A stretch of 64,000 bases of DNA, from NCBI GenBank assembly GCA_964484195.1, contig CAZAER010000001.1:496001-560000 (forward strand), read 5' to 3'. The notes beneath the pieces were generated by a model, which saw only the letters and a program-made list of their open reading frames with translations, was not told where the DNA came from and ran no database searches. The position numbers and the translations under genes were made by a program. This stretch comes from JALHOP01 sp964484195. Its GTDB lineage: Bacteria; Myxococcota; XYA12-FULL-58-9; JALHOP01. This document shows, piece by piece, positions 16,351 through 25,178 of this stretch (position 1 is its first letter; every line of letters starts with the position of its first letter).

Positions 16351-17859
16351 TTAGCGACGGCCGCTGCCGCTGCTCGCCGCCGAGCTTCGGGCGGCGCTGG
16401 CACTCGCTCTACTGGCGGTCGCGCTCGCTTGGGCGGCTGCGCGGCTCGCGGTGGCACTCGCATTGGCGGCCGCCCGGCTGGCGGTAGAGCTGGCACTCGC
16501 GGCTGCGCGACTTGCGGTCGAGCCTGCGACCGCCGCGCTGCGGTTCGCGGCCCCGGTTGCGACAGGCGCACGCGTCGAACCCGAGCCAACTCGGATCCCA
16601 GCGGTAGGCACACTGGTGCGCGGGGTGCGCACCTGAAAGGCCGACACCTGACCAATGCGCGACGCGGTGTCCGTGCGCCGGAAGCGCTCCGTCGCGGCGC
16701 CCGCGAAAGCGGTGCTCGAGCTCCCGTCGAAGACGTGCGTGAAGAACCAGACCAGTAGCATGTACTGCGTAAAGTCGACGTTCGGGTCACGGTAGGCGGC
16801 CAGGGCAGCGGGAACATTGTCGGAGCTCAGCGACCCACGGCTCGTCTTGAGATTATTGACGACCTCGAGATCCGCCAGCACCTCGCGACGGCGCTCTTCG
16901 GCATCGCGCGTGTCCATACCGTCGTACGGAGCGACCAGCGCGGTCATCACCAACGCGGAGGACTCGCCAATGCTCCGCTGTGCATAAAACCACTTGAAGT
17001 GATCGGCGACGCTTTCGCGCGTTGGCGCATGCGAGCCGACGAGGCTGGTCAGCACGGCCGACGTCGCGCTGCCGGCCCCTTGGATTGCGTAGAAAGAGCG
17101 ATAGTCCGCCATGACGCTCGCGCGGATCTGCGCCTCGTTGGTGTCGCCCCCGGTCCTTCGTGCCGCCTGCAAGCGCGTGTAGAAGGTCTCGGCCAGCGTC
17201 GGGGCGGCGTCGCTCCCCACATATTGCTGGTCGTAGAACCAGCGGCTGGTGGTCAACATCTCGGCGCTGGTGACCGGTGGGGTTGCACCGGCCTCCTGGT
17301 TCACACGGGCGAGCGCTCCGACCAGCTCCGCGGACGTGTCCGAGCCGAAGCGCTCGTTGAACACGCGGAAGGCCGCGATAGCGTCGCCACGCGACATGCC
17401 GGTGGAGGCCATGGTTTGGGCGAGCGCCGCACCGACGTCGGTGCCGAGCTGATTCCTGAGCGCCCGCGCGTTTTCGATGAGCTCGCGCTGCTCGACGCCC
17501 ATCGTGTGTTTGTCGATGGTCTCCTGGATGCCTCTCACGCGTGCGAGCTGGGCCTCGTCCTCGGCGACCTCGGCGTCCAGCGGCCAAACGGTTGCGCGGG
17601 CGTGGGCTCGGCCTTCGGTGTCGGTAATCCAGTTGTATGGGTTGAGGGCGCTGTTCCAGTACGGGCCGTAGACTGCAGCGTGACGCGTGGCGGCTGCGCG
17701 GGCTTCGCTCTGGTCGACGTCGCGTTCGCTCTCGGCGGTAGCGGCCAGCCCGTCGACTTCCGCGACGAGCGCCTCGTCGACGTTTGCTCCATCACCTACG
17801 CGCCGATGGAGGGCATCGACGCGTGCGGTCAGCTCTCCTGCTTTCAGATTCCCAGCCAT
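16351..17859 (-). CDS. Unrecognised 502-residue protein with degenerate aromatic repeats and an 11-residue Ala/Ser repeat tail
   Basis: No signal peptide or membrane span is visible. The central part carries a loosely repeated motif of one or two aromatics followed by a Gly/Ser turn and a helix: FRVFNERFGSDTSAELV (164), WFYDQQYVGSDAAPTLA (207), SFYAIQGAGSATSAVL (255), WFYAQRSIGESSALV (290) and WFFTHVFDGSSSTAFA (371), spaced roughly 35-48 residues or a multiple. The tail (about 440-502) has TASR exactly every 11 residues (448, 459, 470, 481), an Ala-rich hendecad pattern typical of long helices, and ends in Ser/Gly/Arg. The ATG at 17859 was chosen because coding character stops above it. It converges with guaB 14 bases away. 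Function unknown. Confidence 0.7.
   Translation of the reverse strand: MAGNLKAGELTARVDALHRRVGDGANVDEALVAEVDGLAATAESERDVDQSEARAAATRHAAVYGPYWNSALNPYNWITDTEGRAHARATVWPLDAEVAEDEAQLARVRGIQETIDKHTMGVEQRELIENARALRNQLGTDVGAALAQTMASTGMSRGDAIAAFRVFNERFGSDTSAELVGALARVNQEAGATPPVTSAEMLTTSRWFYDQQYVGSDAAPTLAETFYTRLQAARRTGGDTNEAQIRASVMADYRSFYAIQGAGSATSAVLTSLVGSHAPTRESVADHFKWFYAQRSIGESSALVMTALVAPYDGMDTRDAEERRREVLADLEVVNNLKTSRGSLSSDNVPAALAAYRDPNVDFTQYMLLVWFFTHVFDGSSSTAFAGAATERFRRTDTASRIGQVSAFQVRTPRTSVPTAGIRVGSGSTRAPVATGAANRSAAVAGSTASRAAASASSTASRAAANASATASRAAAQASATASRASASAARSSAASSGSGRR
16701..16712 (+). repeat. Iterated 12-mer variant CCGCGAAAGCGG, copy 2
   Basis: Within the 502-residue unknown gene (minus strand), read as part of Thr-Ala-Phe-Ala. 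The only difference from the main form is G at position 5. Confidence 0.45.
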
Positions 17860-18021
17860 GCTGCACCCACGAAACAAAGCCCGCCTCGGTCTTCGTTCTC
17901 GTTGCGAGTTATCGCCGGTGCGACCGCGATGTTGCCTGGAATCGCGAGCAGAGCATGACCAGCAGGGCAGGTGCCACTTGCGCACGCACCGAGCACTCCG
18001 GCCTGCCGATACGTCCGCACG

Positions 18022-19011
18022 ATGCAAACGCTGCTCGCCGACAAGCCGCCTCTCGTCTCGTTCGCTGTCGTCCCCGTCGAATCCGAGCCACAGGTCCTTC
18101 TCGACTATCGGGAATGCCGCACCGTCGCCAAGGCAGCGACCGAGCGAAGCGCTGCAATCAAGGCCAAATTCGCGCCGCAGACCCCTCCCTTGGCGCCAGC
18201 GCCCGTTCGCGACACCTACTTTCGCAGCGAGGTCACGGTGCGCGACACCATGGCGCGCGAGAGCAACGCTTGGAACGCCACCACGTGGCTCGCCCTGTTT
18301 GCCACCCCAGTGGGGCTTGCTCTCACCATTGGCGCCGTCTCCCACGGACAGCCGATGGCAGCGGCGCTGGCCGGTCTTACGACCGCGCTGGTGCCGCTTG
18401 GGTCATTCCTGGGCTGCAAGTGGCAACTCACCAAGGCCACGTTGTCGAATGAAGCACGAGACCTCGAAGAGAAGCTGAAAGCGCTCACCTGGCAGCACCA
18501 GACCACACGATACGAGCTGGCGACGGAGCAGTGGCGCAACCTCGAAGCGGACGCGAGGCGCGCGCTGCACGGTGACAGCATCACCGAGGAAATGCTCACC
18601 CCCCTCGCAAACCTCGCGCGTGAGCTGCGCTCGGGAGCCGCCCTGGACGTCGCAGCCTACAGCCTCGCGCGCTTCGCTGGCGAAACGCTGAACACCAACG
18701 GCGCCGACCTGTCCGCGAAGGCGAAGGCCATGCTGGTAGCATGGCGCAAGGAGCAGGGCCTCCCGCTAGCCGGCGCCGCTCTCGCTGCGGCCCACGTCGA
18801 GTACATCACCGTCATCGACCTCGGGCGTTATGACCTTTCGCAGCTCGCCAAGATCCTCGACACGTTGCCGCTCGAGGTCCGCCCACGCATCGCCCGCGAG
18901 ATCCGTGTCGAGCTGTTCGACGGGCCGCGCTACCGATTCGAGGGTCCGCGCGCCGCCGTGCAGCGCCTGGACGCGTTTCTCGAGCACCGCGAACGCCAAA
19001 TGGCCGGCTAA
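18022..19011 (+). CDS. Hypothetical protein with a two-span membrane hairpin
   Basis: 329 residues from the ATG at 18022. Residues about 88-108 (WLALFATPVGLALTIGAVS) and 113-133 (AAALAGLTTALVPLGSFLG) form two adjacent membrane spans separated by a short loop. A charged coiled-coil-like region (about 140-185) and a mixed alpha/beta C-terminal domain follow. No family is recognised. It is divergent from the 502-residue unknown gene (162-base gap with no clear signal) and overlaps the ROK-type gene by four bases at the stop. Confidence 0.65.
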   Translation: MQTLLADKPPLVSFAVVPVESEPQVLLDYRECRTVAKAATERSAAIKAKFAPQTPPLAPAPVRDTYFRSEVTVRDTMARESNAWNATTWLALFATPVGLALTIGAVSHGQPMAAALAGLTTALVPLGSFLGCKWQLTKATLSNEARDLEEKLKALTWQHQTTRYELATEQWRNLEADARRALHGDSITEEMLTPLANLARELRSGAALDVAAYSLARFAGETLNTNGADLSAKAKAMLVAWRKEQGLPLAGAALAAAHVEYITVIDLGRYDLSQLAKILDTLPLEVRPRIAREIRVELFDGPRYRFEGPRAAVQRLDAFLEHRERQMAG

Positions 19012-19700
19012 CCAGCGAGTCGCGGCGAGATCCGTCGCGGGCTGACCACGTGGTCATCCCAGACGCGGAAGGCGCCCACGAACGCATCGGCGTTGCTGCC
19101 GATGTACACGTTGTCCGGCACGTCTTTGAGACGCTTGGCGTTGCCACCGCCGATGACGATGTATTCGACCAGGAAGGCGGCCGAGAGATCCTCGATGGCG
19201 CGCGCGACCGTTTTACGCCACGCCTTCTTGCCCTCGGCGAGCAGAGCGGCTTCGCCCAAGTGGTCTTCGTAGGTCTTGCCCTTGCGCCAGATGAGGTGGG
19301 CAAGCTCCATCGGCTGCACCACGCCGTCGAGGACGAGCGCTGAGCCGAGCCCAGTGCCGAGCCCGAGAAACAACATGCGGCCGCCACGGTAGGCGCCGAG
19401 GGCCTGCATGGCGGCGTCGTTGATCATCCGCACCGGCTTCTTGAATGCCCTGGCGTAGTCGAAGCGCGACCAGCCACTGCCAAGGTTGTGCGGCTCGAGT
19501 AGGGGACGGTCGTTGGCGACCGGACCTGGATAGCCGAGCGTCACCCGATCGAACTTCCAACCGGCGGTGTGCTCCGCTATCGCGTCAATCATCTGACGCG
19601 GCGTGAACTTGGGTCCCGACGGAACCGAGACGTGTTTCCGGTGATGCTGGGTGCGAAACTTGAGGTTGCTGCCACCAATGTCGACGGCGAGGACGCTCAT
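19008..19700 (-). CDS. ROK family sugar kinase, polyphosphate-glucokinase-like
   Basis: A 230-residue ASKHA-fold kinase. The phosphate-1 loop is AVDIGGSNLKF (near residues 5-15), GYPGPV is the ROK substrate strand, NDAAMQALG carries the catalytic aspartate region, and GLGTGLGSALVLDG is phosphate-2. The zinc-binding CxCGxxGC motif of classical ROK proteins is absent. Length and motifs fit the PpgK branch (polyphosphate or ATP glucokinases), but the donor cannot be read from the sequence. It lies two bases after the TPR lipoprotein gene and is probably co-transcribed with it. Confidence 0.82.
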   Translation of the reverse strand: MSVLAVDIGGSNLKFRTQHHRKHVSVPSGPKFTPRQMIDAIAEHTAGWKFDRVTLGYPGPVANDRPLLEPHNLGSGWSRFDYARAFKKPVRMINDAAMQALGAYRGGRMLFLGLGTGLGSALVLDGVVQPMELAHLIWRKGKTYEDHLGEAALLAEGKKAWRKTVARAIEDLSAAFLVEYIVIGGGNAKRLKDVPDNVYIGSNADAFVGAFRVWDDHVVSPRRISPRLAG

Positions 19701-19702
19701 GG

Positions 19703-21055
19703 CTAACGGCCTTTCTTCTTGCCCTTGGCCTTCTTTGCCGGCTTCGCCTTGCCCTTGGCTTTCGGCGGAGCATCGACCTGGGCTTGCCGGGGCGGTTGTT
19801 GCACCGCCGCCCTCTCGATGAGCGCGAGCAAGTCGGCTGCCTTCATCTCATCGATGGTACGGAGCGCGTCGAACGACTGCTTGGCGTCTTCGATCTTGCC
19901 CATCTGCACCTGCATGGAGCCGAGGGCGAAGTTGGCGTCGACGCTACCGGGGGTTGCCTTGACGGCGCGGTCATAGGCCGCGAGCGCTTTAGCGTACTGC
20001 TTCTTGCCTTCGGCCAGTCTCCCGAAACGCATCTGCAACTCGAAGTCCTCGGGGGCGCCATTCGCCGCGGCCTCGAGGGTACCGTAGAGCTTGTCGGTCG
20101 AGACCTTGTCTTCTTCCATCATGGCGAGCAGCGGGGCGTAGGCTTCGCCGAGGCTCGGGTCGTACTGGATGGCCTTCTGCAGGGCGACGACCGCTTGGTC
20201 GCGTAGCTTGAAGTCGCGGTAGGCGAGACCGAGCTGGTACTGCACGATGCCGGAGCGCGGCTGCTTCGACTCGGCCGCCTTGAGCACCGTGATGGCACCT
20301 TCGACGTCACCGCGCTCGCGCAGCATCGCGGCATAACGCGCGTTCGCTTCGCCGTTGCGCGGATCCATACCAGCGGCGTGGCGGTACTTCTGGAAAGCCT
20401 CTTCGAGTCGGCCGGTGGCGACCATCGAGTTCGCGAGCGCGACTTCCATCTCGGCGGCGACCGCGCCTTGCTTCTTGTACTGCTTGAGCACGCCCTCGAG
20501 GGTCTTGATGGCTTCGTCGTGCTGTCCGAGCGCCGATTGGCAGCGGCCGACGCCGCCCTGATACTCGAGCTTGCCCTTGTCCTTCTTCGCGGCGGTCTCG
20601 AGCAACGGCTGGGCATCGCGTGGCTTACGCGCCGCGAGCCTGATGTTGCCGGCCTTGTAGAAGTTCTCGGCGTCGTCGTCGTCCTGGAGGACTTCGTCCA
20701 TCATGGCGGACGCCTCGTCGTACTTGCCTTGGCCGGCCTTGGCGGCTGCGAGAGCGACTGTGGCGCGGTTGCCGGCACCGAGTTGTTTCGCCTTCTCGAG
20801 AGCGACGACGGCCTCGTCGTACTTCTTGAGGTCGACCGCGACCTCGCCGAGGTTCACGTGGACCTTTTCGTTGTCCGGCTTCTTCTGCGCTTCCCTGAAG
20901 TACGCCGAGTAGGCACCGCTGATGTCGCCCTTGGAGCGTAGCTCGTCGCCGCTCATGTTGGAGCGGCTGCCACTGCCGCCACCACCACCGCTGGCGCAGG
21001 CGAGACCAAGAGCTACGAGGAGTGGGGTGAGAACGCCCAAGCGGAGACGAGTCAT
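19703..21055 (-). CDS. Tetratricopeptide-repeat lipoprotein
   Basis: 450 residues with a lipoprotein signal (VALGLAC, cysteine at residue 20) and a Gly/Ser linker. About ten TPR units run from residue 42 to 410 (for example VHVNLGEVAVDLKKYDEAVVALEKA and VQYQLGLAYRDFKLRDQAVVALQKA). The C-terminus is a Lys/Ala/Pro-rich tail (KAKGKAKPAKKAKGKKKGR). It is probably a periplasmic scaffold for protein or peptidoglycan complexes; no partner is evident. The basic tail is unusual and could bind nucleic acid, polyphosphate or the cell wall (inference). Confidence 0.85.
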   Translation of the reverse strand: MTRLRLGVLTPLLVALGLACASGGGGGSGSRSNMSGDELRSKGDISGAYSAYFREAQKKPDNEKVHVNLGEVAVDLKKYDEAVVALEKAKQLGAGNRATVALAAAKAGQGKYDEASAMMDEVLQDDDDAENFYKAGNIRLAARKPRDAQPLLETAAKKDKGKLEYQGGVGRCQSALGQHDEAIKTLEGVLKQYKKQGAVAAEMEVALANSMVATGRLEEAFQKYRHAAGMDPRNGEANARYAAMLRERGDVEGAITVLKAAESKQPRSGIVQYQLGLAYRDFKLRDQAVVALQKAIQYDPSLGEAYAPLLAMMEEDKVSTDKLYGTLEAAANGAPEDFELQMRFGRLAEGKKQYAKALAAYDRAVKATPGSVDANFALGSMQVQMGKIEDAKQSFDALRTIDEMKAADLLALIERAAVQQPPRQAQVDAPPKAKGKAKPAKKAKGKKKGR

Positions 21056-21135
21056 GTGCCCAATTTCTGTACCACGAAGCCGACCCCTTCGCTCAACGCT
21101 TGCGAGTCCGGGCCGTCTCTGCGATTGCCAGGGGC

Positions 21136-22698
21136 ATGGCCGACCAGCGCGTCCTCATTCTCGATTTCGGCTCGCAGTACACCCAGCTCATCGCCCGGCG
21201 CGTCCGCCAACTACGCGTCTATTGTGAGATTCATCCTCACTCGATGTCCGCCGCCGACGTCGAAAAGTGGGCACCTTCCGCCATCATCCTGAGCGGGGGT
21301 CCGTCCTCCGTTTACGGGGAGAACGCCCCCAAGGTCGACCGCGCCATCCTCGAGCGCAACGGGCCGTTGCTCGGCATCTGTTATGGCCAGCAGCTCTTGA
21401 CGCACCTCTTGGGCGGCAAGGTCGTCGCCTCCGACCATCGTGAGTACGGCCGCGCCCTGGTCACCCGAACCCGTGCCACGACCGGCAAAGCGGACACATT
21501 GCTGCACGCGTTCGAGACCGGCGAGCCCTTCGAAGTCTGGATGAGCCACGGCGATCGCATCGAGGGCTTACCCCCGGACTTCGTGTCGATTGCCAGCACC
21601 GACAGCACGCCTTTCGCGGCCATGGCGCACAAGTCGAAGCCCATTTTCGGTCTGCAGTTCCACCCCGAGGTGGCGCACACCCCGCGCGGCATCAAGATCC
21701 TCGAGTCGTTCCTCTTCGACATCGCCGGGCTGACGCCGTCATGGACGATGGGCTCGTTCCTCGACGGTCAGATCAAGAAGATCCGCGCCGACATCCCCAA
21801 GGGCGAAAAGGTCATCTGCGCTCTCTCGGGTGGCGTCGACTCATCCGTCGTCGCTGCACTTTTGGGCAAGGCCATCGGCGACCAAGTGCAGTGCATCTTC
21901 GTCGACAACGGTGTCTTGCGACGCGGTGAAGTCGAGCAGGTGAAGGACATCTTCGGGCGAGCTCTGCACCTTCCGTTGAAGGTCGTCGACGCGCGCCAGT
22001 TGTTCATGACCGCTTTGAAGGACGTGATCGATCCCGAGAAGAAGCGGAAGATTATCGGCGCCAAGTTCATCGAGGTCTTCGAGCACGAAGCCAAGAGCAT
22101 CCCCGGTGCGAACTGGCTGGCTCAAGGCACGCTCTATCCCGACGTCATCGAGTCGGTGAGCTTCAAGGGTCCGTCGGCGGTCATCAAGTCGCACCACAAC
22201 GTCGGCGGCTTGCCCGAGCGCATGAAGATGAAGCTCGTCGAGCCGCTCCGCGAGCTCTTCAAAGACGAGGTTCGCTTGCTCGGCGCCGAGCTCGGCCTTC
22301 CGGATCACCTGTGCTACCGGCAACCGTTCCCCGGTCCGGGGCTTGCGGTGCGCATCCTCGGCGAGGTGACGCAGGCGCGCTGCGACGTGCTCCGCCAAGC
22401 CGACGCCATCGTCGAGGAGGAGATCATCGCGGCCGACTACTACCGCAAGGTCTGGCAATCGTTTGCCGTCTTGCTGCCGGTCCGCTCGGTTGGCGTCATG
22501 GGCGACGACCGCACGTATGACGAGACCATCGCGATCCGCTGTGTCGACTCGACCGACGGCATGACCGCGGATTGGTCACGTTTGCCGTACGAAGTGCTGG
22601 CGAAGATGAGCTCGCGCATCATCAACGAGGTGCGCGGGATCAACCGCGTGGTTTACGACGTGTCGTCAAAGCCACCAGCGACCATCGAGTGGGAGTAG
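21136..22698 (+). CDS. guaA: GMP synthase (glutamine-hydrolysing)
   Basis: A 520-residue enzyme converting XMP to GMP with ATP and glutamine. The class I glutamine amidotransferase domain (1-195) has the nucleophile Cys82 in GICYGQQLL and the His/Glu pair in QFHPEVAHT. The ATP pyrophosphatase P-loop is ALSGGVDSSVVAAL, and the C-terminal dimerisation domain ends normally (PPATIEWE). The ATG at 21136 was chosen for the AGGGG just upstream and the typical MADQRVLILDFGSQYTQLIARR start; an upstream in-frame start at 21100 is less likely. Confidence 0.97.
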   Translation: MADQRVLILDFGSQYTQLIARRVRQLRVYCEIHPHSMSAADVEKWAPSAIILSGGPSSVYGENAPKVDRAILERNGPLLGICYGQQLLTHLLGGKVVASDHREYGRALVTRTRATTGKADTLLHAFETGEPFEVWMSHGDRIEGLPPDFVSIASTDSTPFAAMAHKSKPIFGLQFHPEVAHTPRGIKILESFLFDIAGLTPSWTMGSFLDGQIKKIRADIPKGEKVICALSGGVDSSVVAALLGKAIGDQVQCIFVDNGVLRRGEVEQVKDIFGRALHLPLKVVDARQLFMTALKDVIDPEKKRKIIGAKFIEVFEHEAKSIPGANWLAQGTLYPDVIESVSFKGPSAVIKSHHNVGGLPERMKMKLVEPLRELFKDEVRLLGAELGLPDHLCYRQPFPGPGLAVRILGEVTQARCDVLRQADAIVEEEIIAADYYRKVWQSFAVLLPVRSVGVMGDDRTYDETIAIRCVDSTDGMTADWSRLPYEVLAKMSSRIINEVRGINRVVYDVSSKPPATIEWE

Positions 22699-22702
22699 CT
22701 GC

Positions 22703-23347
22703 TCAGGGCGCGCGTTGCGTGAGTCGATGCGCGGCGACGGCGAGCAGGGCCGCGAATGCGGTGGCGAGCCACAAGCACAGCGCTGTCGACACTCGATATC
22801 CTAGCGCCCCCGCGACGCCTCCTGTGACGAACGCGATCCACAGGAGCAAGTAAGGAACCCAGGCAGCGCGGTCTTTGCCGAGCAACGCGTGAGCGAGACG
22901 ATAGCCCAGTCGAACGAGGTTCCCCGTCATGTAAGTGACGCCGACGCTGACGTCTCCCTCGCGCTGGAAGACCACGTTGGCGGCCCCCATCGCCGCGCAG
23001 AGCACCCACACCGTTGCCCCCGACTCATCAAGAGTCTCGAGGGTTGCGGCGCACAGGAGCAAGGTCGTCACCATGACGGTCGCGGTGACCTTCCGGTGCA
23101 CGACCTCGATACGCGCGCAGGCGACCACGCCCCCGACGACACCGAGCACGAATAGTCCGATGAGTAGCGCTGCTCGAGCGATCAAGCCGCTCGCGGCGCC
23201 GAGCTCGATCGCCAGACGCGTGGAGTTCCCGCTCATGAACGAAACGAACAGGCCACCCGACATGAGAAAGCCGATGGCGTCGACGAAGCCTGCGAGCAGG
23301 GCCCAACCGAACGCCAGAGCCTGGAGGCTGTCGTTATAGCGGAGCAT
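22703..23347 (-). CDS. DUF1275 (YoaK-type) membrane protein
   Basis: A 214-residue inner-membrane protein with about six spans. The family pattern GFVDAIGFLMSGGLFVSFMSGNSTRLAIELG lies at 21-52, and the second conserved block NVVFQREGDVSVGVTYMTGNLVRLG at about 122-147. The biochemical role of the family is unknown. It is convergent with guaA (four-base gap) and divergent from the VOC gene (59-base gap). Confidence 0.88.
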   Translation of the reverse strand: MLRYNDSLQALAFGWALLAGFVDAIGFLMSGGLFVSFMSGNSTRLAIELGAASGLIARAALLIGLFVLGVVGGVVACARIEVVHRKVTATVMVTTLLLCAATLETLDESGATVWVLCAAMGAANVVFQREGDVSVGVTYMTGNLVRLGYRLAHALLGKDRAAWVPYLLLWIAFVTGGVAGALGYRVSTALCLWLATAFAALLAVAAHRLTQRAP

Positions 23348-23406
23348 GCCGCACCCTCGGGCCAACCACTGGCATCGAGCACGACCTTCGCATACTCACC
23401 GTCCGC

Positions 23407-23805
23407 GTGACCAACCAATCGCTCGCACGCATCGCCCTCGTCGTCCGCGACTACGACGAAGCCATCGCATTCTTCGTGGGCAAGCTCGGCTTTACACTCA
23501 TCGAAGACAGCGAGGTCCCCGAGCAAAAGAAGCGCTGGGTGATCATCGCGCCACCGGGGGACGGGAGCGGCGCGCAGATCTTATTGGCCCGCGCTGCGAC
23601 GCCCGACCAAGAGAAGTTCATCGGCAACCAGTCCGGCGGCCGCGTGTTTCTCTTCCTGCACACGGACGACATCGCGCGCGACCACGCCGCCTACAAGGCC
23701 AAGGGCATCGTCTTCGTTCGCGAGCCGACGAGCGCACCGTACGGCACAGCCGCGGTGTTCAAGGACCTCTACGGCAATCTCTGGGACCTCGTGCAGCTCG
23801 CCTGA
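23407..23805 (+). CDS. VOC superfamily (glyoxalase-like) protein
   Basis: A 132-residue single-domain protein of the vicinal oxygen chelate fold. It opens with RIALVVRDYDEAIAFFVGKLGFTLIED and closes with AVFKDLYGNLWDLVQL, the usual paired beta-alpha-beta-beta-beta units. No reaction can be assigned. The GTG at 23407 is the only sensible start, and no strong ribosome site precedes it. Confidence 0.85.
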   Translation: MTNQSLARIALVVRDYDEAIAFFVGKLGFTLIEDSEVPEQKKRWVIIAPPGDGSGAQILLARAATPDQEKFIGNQSGGRVFLFLHTDDIARDHAAYKAKGIVFVREPTSAPYGTAAVFKDLYGNLWDLVQLA

Positions 23806-23811
23806 CGGGGC

Positions 23812-25071
23812 CTATTTCAGCTTCTCCATGCAGGCCACGGCGCCGGCGAATGCCGCACGCGCGCCGGACAGGTGATCGCCGTCGACCAGCGTCAGGCCGA
23901 CCTGGGTGAAGCCGTTCGCCTTCATGGTGCGCGCGATGTCGACGCCGTTGATGTCGACCGGAACGATGTCATCCAAGCGGGGGCTGATCAGCTGGATCGG
24001 CGTATCGCTCCGCCAGCCGAGGTGAGCCGAGCTCGCGATGCACGCCTTGTGATACGCGGTGCCTGGACGCATCCGGACGCCGTCGAACAGGTCGTTGTAG
24101 ACCGCGGGCACGAGAAGGGTCTTGGGATCGACCCCCTGGAAACCGTCTTTCCATGGATGCTCGTCTTGACCGGGCACGGGTTCGAAGAAGTTGATCCAGG
24201 CGCGTTCGGCGTGGGGCTCCGCGATGTAGTCGGTGACCTTGGGCCAGAACTTGGTGACGTGGTCGCGTGACATCGTCCCGTACAAAAAGGTCGCGGCGCC
24301 GAAGATTGGATTCGGCTTTTCGAGGATGCGCTCGACGCTGCGCACGATGTCATGCGGGCCGGCGAGCGGCACCGAGGCGGTCACCTTGAAGCGCCGCTTG
24401 AGCTCACTGTCGTTCTCGAGATGGCGGTGAAGCGCCATGGTGGCCTGGCCGCCCTGCGAGTAGCCGGTAAGGAAGAGCTTTCCCGACAGCTTGACCCCGA
24501 GCTTCTCGGCAGCTTCACCGGCGGCGATGAGCATGTCCGCGCAAGCGGACGCCTCGGTCGCAGCGTTGCAATACGGATGCATGATGCGTTCGTGATTCGC
24601 ACCGGGAACGTGAATCAGCGCCGGGTTCTTGTATTTCTCGAGATCGGGCTCGGCCGCATCGCCGAAGCCCAAGTAGTCGGGCAGGGCCGTGAGGTAACCC
24701 GCGGCACCATAGACCGCGATGACGGTGAGGTGTTGGGAAGCTTTGAGGTTGCGCGATGGCCCGGCGTTGCGACCAGCGTTGGTGCCGTGCTGATAGCTCA
24801 CGACGGGTGCGGGCTCGTCCTTGGCAAGCGGCACGACGAGCAGACCACTCGCAGTGGTCTCTTTGCCGCGCACGTCCGGCGTGGCGTAGCCGACGCGGTA
24901 GAGCGCGACGCCCGTTCTGACCGGCGGCAGCGGGAAATTCACCAGGCCAAGCTTGGCGCGAAGCTCGGTGAGCTGGGCTGCGGACCATTCGGCGATGGGC
25001 GTCAGCGTTTTGAGCCGGCTGTCCGAGGCGCTAGGCGGGGCAACGCTCGTGCGATCGACGCGGATTTCCAT
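23812..25071 (-). CDS. Alpha/beta hydrolase, secretory-lipase-like
   Basis: 419 residues from the ATG at 25071; an in-frame start at 25176 would run into the regulatory repeats of the divergent gene. The nucleophile elbow is GYSQGGQATMALHRHLE, and the oxyanion-side motif YQHGTNAG is typical of large secreted lipases or esterases of the LIP-type fold. A late Asp (PRLDDIVPV) and His (DGDHLSG) complete a probable triad. No signal peptide is seen at this start, so the true start or location is uncertain. Divergent from the MarR-GNAT gene and possibly under its control. Confidence 0.78.
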   Translation of the reverse strand: MEIRVDRTSVAPPSASDSRLKTLTPIAEWSAAQLTELRAKLGLVNFPLPPVRTGVALYRVGYATPDVRGKETTASGLLVVPLAKDEPAPVVSYQHGTNAGRNAGPSRNLKASQHLTVIAVYGAAGYLTALPDYLGFGDAAEPDLEKYKNPALIHVPGANHERIMHPYCNAATEASACADMLIAAGEAAEKLGVKLSGKLFLTGYSQGGQATMALHRHLENDSELKRRFKVTASVPLAGPHDIVRSVERILEKPNPIFGAATFLYGTMSRDHVTKFWPKVTDYIAEPHAERAWINFFEPVPGQDEHPWKDGFQGVDPKTLLVPAVYNDLFDGVRMRPGTAYHKACIASSAHLGWRSDTPIQLISPRLDDIVPVDINGVDIARTMKANGFTQVGLTLVDGDHLSGARAAFAGAVACMEKLK

Positions 25072-25142
25072 GTTGGCGCATGTATCGACCGCGCAAGGAA
25101 CCGGTTGCCCAAGAGCTAGTGTCTGGCCGGCAATAGAGAAGG

Positions 25143-25176
25143 TTGACTTTGGCAACCATGTGCTTGACTTTGGCAA
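25143..25176. promoter_or_regulatory. Two direct repeats, probable operator of the MarR-GNAT regulator
   Basis: The 13-mer TTGACTTTGGCAA occurs at 25143-25155 and again at 25164-25176, exactly 21 bases (two helical turns) apart and ending three bases before the ATG at 25179. Each copy is itself a partial dyad (TTGnCnnnGnCAA), as expected for a MarR-type dimer site. Both lie in the gap to the divergent hydrolase. TTGACT also resembles a -35 box, so repressor and polymerase could compete here. Confidence 0.6.
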
Positions 25177-25178
25177 GC

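Noticed and set aside
16386..16518. Regularly spaced repeats that could be taken for a CRISPR or minisatellite
   Set aside because: The period is 33 bases in frame and encodes the Ala/Ser 11-residue repeat; there are no unique spacers.
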